Assembly: GCA_038327195.1 (NCBI GenBank)
Contig: JBBQKU010000005.1
Span: 62,001 to 126,000, forward strand
Reading direction: 5' to 3'
Length of the DNA stretch: 64,000 bases
Source: UBA4416 sp038327195
GTDB taxonomy: Bacteria > Bacteroidota > Bacteroidia > B-17B0 > Aurantibacillaceae
The position numbers and the translations under genes are program-made. Positions 32,413 through 40,827 of this stretch are shown here, piece by piece (the first letter of the stretch is position 1; each line of letters opens with the position of its first letter). Under the pieces are notes generated by a model. It saw only the letters and a list, made by a program, of their open reading frames with translations, made no database searches and was not told the DNA's origin.

Positions 32413-34458
32413 ATGGCTACTAAATTTATATTTTCAATTCTGCTAATTTGTTGTTTAGCAATAAATTCTTTTTCTCAAATAACCAATACTCGCAAGTGGC
32501 GTAATTCTGAAAATGACACGATGATAAACGCAAGTACATTATTTGAGGAGGGTAAATTTTTAACAGCATTACCAATGTTCGAAAATTTATATAATCACCA
32601 TCCAAATGAAGAATATTTAAAATATTGTTATGGTAAATGTGCTTTATCGAGAAGTGATAAGCATGAAATGGCTTTGAAATTACTATCAGATGTTTATTCA
32701 AAAAACAAAAAAGCAAATAATATTGAATTAGATTTAGCAAGAGCCAATCATTTAAATCTAAACTTTGATGAAGCAATTGTATTAATAGATAAATACCTTG
32801 AAAGAAAAAAAATCAGTCCTGAAGATAAAGCAAAGGCAAAACAATTAAAACAATATTGTTTAAATGGAAAAGTGTTTTTGGCAAACCCAACAAAGGCAAC
32901 AATAACAAATGCTGGAAATATATTAAATACTGAAAATGAAGAATATGTTCCTGTTATTTCGGCCGACGAAAACATTATGATTTTTACCTATAGAGGTAAG
33001 GAAAGTATGGGGGGATTACAAAATGAAGCGCTAATGCCCGATGTTTATGGAACCTATTTCGAAGATGCCTATCAATCATTGAAAGTAAATAATGAATGGA
33101 CAAAACCTACCCCTATCACAACCATAAATACAAATTCGCATGATGCTCCAATAGCATTGAGTCCAGATGGATTATCTATGTTTGTTTATAGAGATATGGC
33201 AGATGATCATGGAGACATCTACATCAGTAATTTTAAAAATGGAGAATGGAGTTCGCCTCAAAAGTTAAAAGGACTAGTAAACTCATATTCATGGGAAGGA
33301 AGTTGTTCAATGACAGCGGATGGTAAACAATTATACTTCAGTAGCGAAAGAGGTGGAGGTTTTGGTGGAAAAGATATTTACCGTGCCACATTTTTACCAG
33401 ATAGTACATGGGGAGATATTGTAAATTTAGGTGATAGCATCAATACTTTTTTAGATGATGATGCTCCTTTTATTCATCCTGACGGAGTAACTTTATTTTA
33501 CAGCTCTCAAGCAAAAAACAGTATGGGTGGTTTTGATATATTTCAAACCCGTTTAAATTTACTTGATTCAACATTTTGTAAACCAATTAATTTAGGCTAC
33601 CCAATTAATACGCCGGATGATGATATCTATTATGTATTAGCCGCAAATGGAGAAAAAGGATATTATGCTTCAGGAAAACAAGGCGGATCAGGACTAAAAG
33701 ACATTTACACTGTATACCCAGGTTATGTAGGAAAAAAACCTTCCGTTTATATTGTTAAAGGAAAAATAACAACTGATAATATTCCTGTAGAAGCAGAGAT
33801 GACTGTTGATATTACAACAAAAAACAATAAGAAATTTGGTGAATTTAAAAGTAATTTACTTACTGGAAATTACATCATATCACTTCCTTTTGGGGGAGAA
33901 TTTAGATTAACCTATAAATACAAATCATTTCCATACAGAACTCTCGACATAAGCACCATGAATTTAGTAGGTTATGAAGAGAAAATTAATGACATAAATT
34001 TCAGCACTAAACCTGATACACTTATACCGATTATTTTGACTCCAATTGTAAAGAAAGATTCAATCATTGTAAAAGTTGAACCTGTAAAAGTATTACCAAT
34101 AGATAAATTTAAACCAAACACGGTATTACAAGCAAAAATTAAAGATTATAGTGAAAAATATGGCGATATTACTGCAGAAGGTTTGGTATTTAGAGTTCAA
34201 ATTGCAGCTTATAAGTATCCTAAAAATTATGTTTATAAGCACTTGTCCGCTTTAGGGAAAGTTGAAAATTTATTATTAGAAGATGGCATAACTAGAATTA
34301 CAATTGGTGGAGATTTCTTAAATCTAAAACTGGCCTATGAACACAATAAAAAAGTGGTGATTGCGGGCCAAACAGATGCCTTTGTAACAGTATTATATAA
34401 AGGGAAACGTATTTATTTAGAGGATTTAGAGAAGATGGGAATATTTGTAATTAAATAA
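32413..34458 (+). CDS. PorE-like exported protein: TPR, PD40 propeller, CRD and SPOR-like domain
   Basis: 681 aa with signal peptide (MATKFIFSILLICCLAINSFS). Order: TPR-like helices (ASTLFEEGKFLTALPMFENLY, 40-150), then WD40-like PD40 repeats (VISADENIMIFTYRG, IALSPDGLSMFVYRD, SMTADGKQLYFSSERGGG, IHPDGVTLFYSSQAKNSMGG, about 180-420), then a carboxypeptidase-regulatory-like domain (about 445-530), and finally FRVQIAAYKYPKNYVYKHL...GKVENLLLEDGITRITIGG, a SPOR-like fold (about 595-670). T9SS component PorE has TPR-PD40-CRD-OmpA; here the wall-binding end looks like SPOR instead. A role in T9SS or in wall/outer-membrane attachment is inferred. Confidence 0.8.
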   Translation: MATKFIFSILLICCLAINSFSQITNTRKWRNSENDTMINASTLFEEGKFLTALPMFENLYNHHPNEEYLKYCYGKCALSRSDKHEMALKLLSDVYSKNKKANNIELDLARANHLNLNFDEAIVLIDKYLERKKISPEDKAKAKQLKQYCLNGKVFLANPTKATITNAGNILNTENEEYVPVISADENIMIFTYRGKESMGGLQNEALMPDVYGTYFEDAYQSLKVNNEWTKPTPITTINTNSHDAPIALSPDGLSMFVYRDMADDHGDIYISNFKNGEWSSPQKLKGLVNSYSWEGSCSMTADGKQLYFSSERGGGFGGKDIYRATFLPDSTWGDIVNLGDSINTFLDDDAPFIHPDGVTLFYSSQAKNSMGGFDIFQTRLNLLDSTFCKPINLGYPINTPDDDIYYVLAANGEKGYYASGKQGGSGLKDIYTVYPGYVGKKPSVYIVKGKITTDNIPVEAEMTVDITTKNNKKFGEFKSNLLTGNYIISLPFGGEFRLTYKYKSFPYRTLDISTMNLVGYEEKINDINFSTKPDTLIPIILTPIVKKDSIIVKVEPVKVLPIDKFKPNTVLQAKIKDYSEKYGDITAEGLVFRVQIAAYKYPKNYVYKHLSALGKVENLLLEDGITRITIGGDFLNLKLAYEHNKKVVIAGQTDAFVTVLYKGKRIYLEDLEKMGIFVIK

Positions 34459-34573
34459 CAAACCCATTTATTTTAAAACCCATTTTCTTTTTTATTTATT
34501 TTATAATCTACAATTTAATTACAAAAAAATGTAGTTTATAAAATGTAATTTTTCAGAATATAAAATTCTAATT

Positions 34574-35830
34574 ATGAAAAAAATCTTACTTATACTTTCT
34601 ACAGGTATTTCTTTCTTTGCTGTTTCACAAACATATCCTATCGGTCATATGAGCATTAATTTTAAAGATGCAAGCCGAACAGGAGGTTACACCATTTCAA
34701 GTGGAATTACAATGCCAGGATCTGGGAGAACAATTGGTGCTGAAGTTTATTATCCTGCTACAGTTGCTGGCACAAATACTCCTATAGCTCCTGGTGCACA
34801 ATATCCTGTTGTAGTATTTGGGCACGGCTTTGCAATGGGCTACAGCAGTTATGATAATATTTATAATAGAATTGCATCTTTAGGCTATATTGTTTTGTTA
34901 GCTCGCACAGAAGGCGGAACTATTGCTCCACCACCTGTTCATTTAGATTTTGGTAAAGATTTATCTTTTTTAGCAGCCCAAGGAATGGCACTTAATAGTG
35001 TGAGTACTCCAACTATACTTACAACATTTAACGGGAATGTTATTCAGAAATCTGCTATAGGTGGGCATAGCATGGGTGGTGGCGCCTCCTATTTAGGAGC
35101 TGCAAATAATACAACGTTAACCTGTTTATTTAATTTTGCTGCAGCAACAACCAATAATGTCCCAAATTCTATCGCTCAGGCTTCTTTAATTACAGTACCT
35201 ACTTTAGTGATTTCTGGCCAAAAAGACAATGTTGCTGATTCAACAGTTCAAAATAGTCATTACTCAGGGTTAGCTTCAAGCAAAAAATTTCATGTTATCA
35301 TTAAAGACTTAACACATTGTGATGTTGGAAATGGAACAGATGTACTTTGCACAATTGGTCAGGCAGCTTGTAGCACTCCTTCATGTAATACTATTTATTT
35401 TCAGAGATACATGACATATTTAGAACCATTTTTAGCCAACCTATTAAAAAATGATTGCAGCGAAGGGCAACGCTTTATGGACTCCATAAATTCTACATCA
35501 AGCAACCGATCGGGACGAAAAATAATAGGAACTTTAGTGTGTGCACCAACATCTTTATTAGAACAAACCAATTTAAAAAGTTTTAATGTTTATCCAAACC
35601 CTGCTCAAAACATCATAAATATCAGTTATAAATCAACCGTTGGAATTCCAGTAATATTTGAACTTTATGACATGATGGGGAAATTAGTTTATAAACAAAC
35701 TGAAGAAATTTCTTTACATTCAAATCAACTAACTAAAGAGCTTAACATTTCTAAACTTGATTTGGGAACTTATATCTTGTATATCAATCAAAAAGAATTT
35801 AAAGGAGCTTTTAAAATCATCAAACACTAA
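34574..35830 (+). CDS. T9SS-exported alpha/beta hydrolase (chlorophyllase/cutinase-like)
   Basis: 418 aa: signal peptide (MKKILLILSTGISFFAVSQ), a catalytic domain (20-290) and a T9SS type A sorting domain (FNVYPNPAQNIINISY...FELYDMMGKLVY...LDLGTYILYI). Catalytic features are VVVFGHGFAMGYSSY (oxyanion), AIGGHSMGGGASY with nucleophile S165, ISGQKDNVAD (acid about 219) and LTHCD (His about 248). The arrangement is that of dienelactone-hydrolase/cutinase-like polyesterases, several of which carry T9SS domains in Bacteroidota. Substrate is unknown. Confidence 0.82.
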   Translation: MKKILLILSTGISFFAVSQTYPIGHMSINFKDASRTGGYTISSGITMPGSGRTIGAEVYYPATVAGTNTPIAPGAQYPVVVFGHGFAMGYSSYDNIYNRIASLGYIVLLARTEGGTIAPPPVHLDFGKDLSFLAAQGMALNSVSTPTILTTFNGNVIQKSAIGGHSMGGGASYLGAANNTTLTCLFNFAAATTNNVPNSIAQASLITVPTLVISGQKDNVADSTVQNSHYSGLASSKKFHVIIKDLTHCDVGNGTDVLCTIGQAACSTPSCNTIYFQRYMTYLEPFLANLLKNDCSEGQRFMDSINSTSSNRSGRKIIGTLVCAPTSLLEQTNLKSFNVYPNPAQNIINISYKSTVGIPVIFELYDMMGKLVYKQTEEISLHSNQLTKELNISKLDLGTYILYINQKEFKGAFKIIKH

Positions 35831-35851
35831 ATAACAATTGTAACTCTATAA

Positions 35852-35882
35852 AGAAAGCCTTGCATAATGTGAGGCTTTTTTT
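35852..35882 (+). terminator. Intrinsic terminator between the hydrolase gene and mqnE
   Basis: AAAGCCT (35854-35860) and AGGCTTT (35872-35878) flank an 11-nt loop and run into T7. It lies only 14 nt before the mqnE start, which argues against any upstream mqnE start. Confidence 0.85.
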
Positions 35883-35895
35883 ATACTTTTATAGT

Positions 35896-37038
35896 ATGAT
35901 TTCAGAACCAAAATTAAATGCATTAATTAATGCGTCTTCACAAAATTCAGAATTAAAAATTATTGCTGAAAAGGTTTTATCAAATCAGCGAATTTCTTTT
36001 GAAGATGGTGTTTATTTATTTAAACATGCCAACCTATCTTATCTTGCAACGTTAGCAAATTATGTTCGTGAAAAGAAAAATGGAAATTACGTTTATTTCA
36101 ATCGTAACTTTCATGTAGAGCCCACCAATATTTGCGTTTATACCTGTTCATTTTGCGCCTATTCGCGCCTTATAAAACAACGTGAGGAAGGTTGGGAATT
36201 ATCTATCGAGCAAATGATGGACATTATAAAAAAATATGATGAACAAGAAGTAACCGAAGTTCATATTACGGGTGGTGTAATTCCAAAACAAGATTTGATT
36301 TTTTACACTACTTTATTTAAAACAATTAAAGCACACCGACCAAATTTACACGTAAAAGCCTTAACGCCAGTTGAATGTCATTACATTTTTAAGAAAGCAA
36401 AAGTTACTTATGAAGAAGGGATGAAAATGCTTAAGGAATCAGGATTAGATTCAATGCCAGGAGGCGGTGCCGAAATTTTTGATAAAGAAATCAGAGATAA
36501 AATTGCCGGTGGAAAATGTAGTGCAGAAGAATGGATTAGCATACACGAAATTTGGCATAATTTAGGAATGCAATCTAATGCGACCATGTTATATGGGCAC
36601 ATTGAAAGCTTTGAAAACAGAGTAGACCATTTAGAACGGTTGCGCCAATTGCAAGATAAAACAAAAGGCTTTAATGCATTTATTCCTTTAAAATTTAGAA
36701 ACGGAAATAATGATATGTCTGATGTGCCAGAAGTAAGCATTATTGAAGACTTAAGAAATTACGCCATTAGTAGAATTTATTTAGACAATTTTGACCACAT
36801 CAAAGCATATTGGGCAATGATTGGAAGAAGTACCGCCCAATTATCATTAAATTTTGGAGTAGATGATATTGATGGAACAATTGACGATACTACAAAAATT
36901 TACAGCATGGCAGGAGCCGAAGAGCAAACACCAAAATTAACAACGCAAGAATTAGTTGATTTAATTACTCAAGTAAAACGTACACCTGTAGAACGTGACA
37001 CCTTATATCATATTGTAAAAGATTATTCTGTAAATTAA
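35896..37038 (+). CDS. mqnE: Aminofutalosine synthase MqnE
   Basis: Radical-SAM enzyme of the futalosine route to menaquinone. 380 aa: FHVEPTNICVYTCSFCAYSR with the 4Fe-4S cysteines C80, C84, C87, EVHITGGVIP, VKALTPVECHYIF, and GLDSMPGGGAEIFDKEIRDKI, which distinguishes MqnE from MqnC, then FIPLKFRNGNNDMSD. I chose ATG 35896; the longer frame starting at TTG 35860 begins inside the terminator. No other mqn gene is in the window. Confidence 0.95.
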   Translation: MISEPKLNALINASSQNSELKIIAEKVLSNQRISFEDGVYLFKHANLSYLATLANYVREKKNGNYVYFNRNFHVEPTNICVYTCSFCAYSRLIKQREEGWELSIEQMMDIIKKYDEQEVTEVHITGGVIPKQDLIFYTTLFKTIKAHRPNLHVKALTPVECHYIFKKAKVTYEEGMKMLKESGLDSMPGGGAEIFDKEIRDKIAGGKCSAEEWISIHEIWHNLGMQSNATMLYGHIESFENRVDHLERLRQLQDKTKGFNAFIPLKFRNGNNDMSDVPEVSIIEDLRNYAISRIYLDNFDHIKAYWAMIGRSTAQLSLNFGVDDIDGTIDDTTKIYSMAGAEEQTPKLTTQELVDLITQVKRTPVERDTLYHIVKDYSVN

Positions 37039-37043
37039 AAACA

Positions 37044-38219
37044 TTGGGTTATTTTATTCTGATACTTTTTTCACTCTGTATAACTGTTCCACTATTCAGT
37101 TATATTATTTTTCCTTGGTATGTCAAAGTTTCTGTATCAAATATCAAAAAAACAAAAAACAATTACCAAAGCATAACTGAATGGCCTTTTGTTACAATCG
37201 TTTTCTCAGTATTTAATGAAGAAAAAGTTATAAAAAGAAAACTAGAATCTATTCTAAATTCAGATTATCCTAAAGAAAAAATTCATATTCTAATTGGATC
37301 TGATAATTCAACCGATCAAACGCATCAAATTGTTGAAGAATTTATTTCTCAAAATAAAAACATTACTTTAATTAAAAAGGAATCAAGAAACGGTAAATTA
37401 AAAATTATAAATGAACTTTTTGATTTAACCAACACAGAACATTTAATATTTACAGATGCCAATGTGTTTTTCGAACCAAATACAATCAAAGCCCTTGTTT
37501 ATAATTTAATAGCTAAAGATGCAAATTTAGTTTGTGGAAATATTTTAAAATTTTCTCCAAAAAATATGGGTATTTCAGGGCAAGAAATACTATATATTAA
37601 TTTTGAAAACCAATTAAAATATAATGAAAGTTTAAAATATGGTTTTTGCGTTGGAGTTGAAGGTGGTTGTTATGGAATTTTAAAAAATAGTTTTGTTAAA
37701 GTTCCCGATGGATTTTTGATGGATGATTTCTTCATTACACTTGATGTAATTTCGAAAAAAGGGAAAGTCCTATTTGAACCAGAAGCAATTTGTTATGAGG
37801 ATGTGAATGATGATCCTATGATTGAATTTAAACGAAAAATAAGAATATCCTTAGGAAATTTCAGGAACTTAAAATTTTACAAACACCTTTTATTTCCAAT
37901 TCACAAAGGATTTGGATTCGCATTCTTTTCACACAAGGTATTACGATGGTTTACTCCCTTCGCACTCGTGTTTTCATTTTTCTTATCATTTATTTTAAGC
38001 TACTATTTCCCTTTATTTATATTAATTAGCTTGGGGTATAGCTTATTAATTATACTCCCATCTTTAACAATATATCTAGAAAAAATAAATTTAAAAATTC
38101 CATTTGTAAATAATTTAGGTCATTTTATTTTAATGAACTTCGCCTTACTTATTGGTTATTTTAAATTTATTTCGGCTTCAAATGAAAGTGCTTGGGAACC
38201 ACCAAAAAGGAACGTTTAA
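37044..38219 (+). CDS. Family 2 membrane glycosyltransferase
   Basis: 391 aa with an N-terminal span (1-25) and several C-terminal spans (about 295-385). The GT2 domain shows TIVFSVFNEEKVIKRKLES, LIGSDNSTDQTHQIV, LIFTDANVFFEP (DxN/DxD metal site), GGCYGILKNS and EAICYEDVNDDPMIEFKRKIRIS. It makes or extends a surface polysaccharide or glycolipid; the sugar is unknown. Start is TTG, 5 nt after mqnE, with no usable ATG nearby. Confidence 0.85.
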   Translation: MGYFILILFSLCITVPLFSYIIFPWYVKVSVSNIKKTKNNYQSITEWPFVTIVFSVFNEEKVIKRKLESILNSDYPKEKIHILIGSDNSTDQTHQIVEEFISQNKNITLIKKESRNGKLKIINELFDLTNTEHLIFTDANVFFEPNTIKALVYNLIAKDANLVCGNILKFSPKNMGISGQEILYINFENQLKYNESLKYGFCVGVEGGCYGILKNSFVKVPDGFLMDDFFITLDVISKKGKVLFEPEAICYEDVNDDPMIEFKRKIRISLGNFRNLKFYKHLLFPIHKGFGFAFFSHKVLRWFTPFALVFSFFLSFILSYYFPLFILISLGYSLLIILPSLTIYLEKINLKIPFVNNLGHFILMNFALLIGYFKFISASNESAWEPPKRNV

Positions 38220-38224
38220 TTTTG
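38192..38224 (+). promoter_or_regulatory. Promoter within the end of the glycosyltransferase gene
   Basis: TTG (38192-38194), a 22-nt spacer and TAATTTTG (38217-38224) fit the phylum promoter and would start transcription about 10 nt before the next gene. Confidence 0.5.
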
Positions 38225-38240
38225 TATCTTTAACAAACCA

Positions 38241-39701
38241 TTGATTTTTAAATCTAAATATTTAATCATATGTTATAAAGTTAGCTTTTTCATTTTGCTA
38301 ATTATTACAATTTCATGCTCAAAAGATCCTCAAATTTTTCTACAAGGTGATTATCCGCCAGAAGTGGCAAAAATTTTAGTAAATAAATGCGCCACATCAG
38401 GATGCCATAATGATGCAAGTTACCAAGGAGCAGCTAATTTAAACACATCCACATATGCTAATTTATTTAAAGGCTCCTCAAATGGTTCTCCTATTATACC
38501 ATACCGTAGTGATTTTTCTTCATTATGTTATTTTATTAACACCTATGCAGAGTATGGATTAACAAACCTTCCAACAATGCCACTAAATAATAACATTCTA
38601 TCAAAAAACGAAGTTAAAACCATTAAAGATTGGATTGATAACGGCGCCCCTGATGTTAATGGCAATATTATGTGGAGTGATAATCCGGTTAGAAAAAAAT
38701 ATTATGTACTTAATCAAGGTTGCGACGTTGTTACAGTTTTTGATGCAGAAACCCAATTACCAATAAGATGCATTACCGTTGGTAATAATCCAAATGTTGC
38801 TGAAAGTCCGCATATGGTAAAAGTATCACCTGATGGAAACTATTGGTATGTTGTATTTGTAGGAAATTCAATTTTACAAAAATTCAGAACCAGTGATGAC
38901 AGTTTTGTTGGAGAAGTAAATCTTGGGCCTCAACCAAATTGGAATACTTTAACGATTAGTAATGATAGTAAAAAAGGCTATTGTATGGCTTGGCCAAACG
39001 GAAATATTGCAGTTGTAAATCTACAAAGTATGCAAGTACTTCATTATTATTCTAACGCCTTTTTAAACGGACATGGTACTGCCCTAAATAATGCTAATGA
39101 TACCTTATATGTTACAAGTCAATCTGGTAACTTTATTTATAAGATTGATACAGGTTTATCAACTTCTCCAATTCAAATCAGATTAGATCCTACTCAAATT
39201 CCAAGTTCAATTTCATCATTAGATCCACACGAAATAACATTTTCATTTGACGGAACAAAGTATTTTGTAACCTGTCAAAAAAGCAATGAAATAAGAGTTT
39301 TAAGCACTATAGGCGATAATTTACTACAAGTAATTCCAACGGGCGAATATCCATTAGAAATGGCAAAAAGTCCACTAACAAATAATTTGTATGTAACCTG
39401 TGAAAATGAACCAAACTCAAATCCCAAAATTAAAGGAGCCGTTACCGTAATAAATATGACAACGTATGTGCATTCAAATTATAATGTTGGATACGAACCT
39501 CATGGTATTGCAATTGATGGAACAAACGGATTTTTAATTATAGCTAGCCGAAATTTAAATGTTACAGGACCAACGCCTCACCATTCGGGAGTTTGTGGAA
39601 GAAATGGTTTTATTAATTACTTCAGATTAAGTACAATGGAATTATTAAATAAAAAAACAGAAGTTGCTGCCGATCCCTACTCTATTACTTATAGACCTTA
39701 A
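38241..39701 (+). CDS. Lipoprotein with haem-like CxxxxCH motif and YVTN-type beta-propeller
   Basis: 486 aa. Lipobox ISCSKD gives a lipidated C26. Near the N-terminus LVNKCATSGCHNDAS holds C50-x4-C55-H56, a variant of the c-type haem motif, followed by MPLNNNILSKNEVKTIKDWIDNGAP, typical of a mono-haem cytochrome domain. Residues 150-486 are a beta-propeller (SPHMVKVSPDGNYWYVVFVGN, DPHEITFSFDGTKYFVTCQKS, GYEPHGIAIDGTNGFLII). Start is TTG with no in-frame ATG before the lipobox. Redox function is inferred; the DCC protein follows directly. Confidence 0.75.
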   Translation: MIFKSKYLIICYKVSFFILLIITISCSKDPQIFLQGDYPPEVAKILVNKCATSGCHNDASYQGAANLNTSTYANLFKGSSNGSPIIPYRSDFSSLCYFINTYAEYGLTNLPTMPLNNNILSKNEVKTIKDWIDNGAPDVNGNIMWSDNPVRKKYYVLNQGCDVVTVFDAETQLPIRCITVGNNPNVAESPHMVKVSPDGNYWYVVFVGNSILQKFRTSDDSFVGEVNLGPQPNWNTLTISNDSKKGYCMAWPNGNIAVVNLQSMQVLHYYSNAFLNGHGTALNNANDTLYVTSQSGNFIYKIDTGLSTSPIQIRLDPTQIPSSISSLDPHEITFSFDGTKYFVTCQKSNEIRVLSTIGDNLLQVIPTGEYPLEMAKSPLTNNLYVTCENEPNSNPKIKGAVTVINMTTYVHSNYNVGYEPHGIAIDGTNGFLIIASRNLNVTGPTPHHSGVCGRNGFINYFRLSTMELLNKKTEVAADPYSITYRP

Positions 39702-40105
39702 TGATGAGTTTTATAAATAATAAATCAATCGTGCTATTTGACGGGGAATGTAATTTTTGTAACTCATCAATAAACTTTGTATTGAAACACGAAAAGAAGC
39801 CTGAATTATTTTTCGCATCTTTACAATCAGAAACTGGAAAAAAAATTCTCCAGCATTTCGATATACAAAATGCCGAAAGTGTTGTATTAATTGAAAATAA
39901 TAAGATTTATCTTCAATCAACTGCTGCTTTAAAAATTACTAACTATTTAAAAGGAGTATATGTACTTTTATATGGATTTATTATAGTGCCGCCATTTATT
40001 CGTAATTCAATTTACAATTACATAGCAAAAAATAGATACAAATGGTTTGGCAAAAGAGATACTTGTATGATGCCTGATGTAAAATTAAAAAAACGATTTA
40101 TTTAA
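39701..40105 (+). CDS. DCC-family thiol-disulfide oxidoreductase (DUF393)
   Basis: 134 aa. The family signature DGECNFCN (CxxC at about 17-20) follows the IVLFDGECNFC strand, then FASLQSETGKKIL and a membrane-proximal hydrophobic part (YVLLYGFIIVPPFIRNSIYNYIA). The family is thioredoxin-like; partners are usually unknown. It overlaps the propeller gene by 1 nt (TAATG), so the two are likely co-expressed. ATG codons at 39701 and 39704 are adjacent. Confidence 0.88.
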   Translation: MMSFINNKSIVLFDGECNFCNSSINFVLKHEKKPELFFASLQSETGKKILQHFDIQNAESVVLIENNKIYLQSTAALKITNYLKGVYVLLYGFIIVPPFIRNSIYNYIAKNRYKWFGKRDTCMMPDVKLKKRFI

Positions 40106-40109
40106 CACT

Positions 40110-40826
40110 ATGACTAAACTATCTGTAAATATAAATAAAATTGCTACCTTAAGAAATTCGCGTGGAGGAAATACACCAAATTTAATTCAAGTTGCACTTG
40201 ACGCAGAACGTTTTGGTGCACAGGGAATTACTGTTCATCCTCGCCCAGACGAAAGACATATTCGTTACCAAGATGTATACGATTTAAAACCACTATTAAA
40301 AACTGAATTTAACATAGAAGGTAATCCTAAAATTCAAAAATTTGTTGATTTAGTTTTAGATGTTAAGCCAGAACAAGTAACACTAGTTCCTGATAGTGAT
40401 GGACAATTAACATCCGATCATGGTTGGGATACTTATGTTCATCATGATTATTTAAAAAATATGATTTCTATTTTTAAAAAAGCTGGTATTAGAACTTCTA
40501 TTTTTGTAGATGCTAATTTAAAAATGATTGAAGGTGCAAAAGAAACTGGAACTGACCGTATTGAATTATATACAGAGTCATACGCACACAATTATTCAAC
40601 ACAAAAAGAAAAAGTAATTAAACCATTTACCGCTGCCTCTGAATTAGCTGTAAAATTAGGATTAGGAGTAAATGCCGGACATGATTTAAATTTAGATAAC
40701 CTAGCTTATTTTAAGCAACATACTAAAAACTTATTGGAAGTATCAATTGGACATGCTTTAATAAGTGACTCATTATATTTTGGTTTAGAAAATACCATTC
40801 AATTGTATTTAAAACAATTGAAATAA
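40110..40826 (+). CDS. pdxJ: Pyridoxine 5'-phosphate synthase
   Basis: Joins 3-amino-2-oxopropyl phosphate and 1-deoxyxylulose 5-phosphate in vitamin B6 synthesis. 238 aa, full length: LSVNINKIATLRNSRGG, GITVHPRPDERHIRY, QVTLVPDSDGQLTSDHGW, SIFVDAN, RIELYTESYA and VNAGHDLNLDNL. It starts 4 nt after the DCC gene and ends 1 nt before a convergent gene. Confidence 0.97.
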   Translation: MTKLSVNINKIATLRNSRGGNTPNLIQVALDAERFGAQGITVHPRPDERHIRYQDVYDLKPLLKTEFNIEGNPKIQKFVDLVLDVKPEQVTLVPDSDGQLTSDHGWDTYVHHDYLKNMISIFKKAGIRTSIFVDANLKMIEGAKETGTDRIELYTESYAHNYSTQKEKVIKPFTAASELAVKLGLGVNAGHDLNLDNLAYFKQHTKNLLEVSIGHALISDSLYFGLENTIQLYLKQLK

Positions 40827-40827
40827 A

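Noticed and set aside
32426..32776. 116-codon antisense frame in the PorE-like gene
   Set aside because: Antisense to the signal peptide and TPR region; composition is typical of chance low-GC frames.
35860..35895. Upstream extension of mqnE from TTG
   Set aside because: The extension lies in an intrinsic terminator and encodes no conserved residues; ATG 35896 fits the family.
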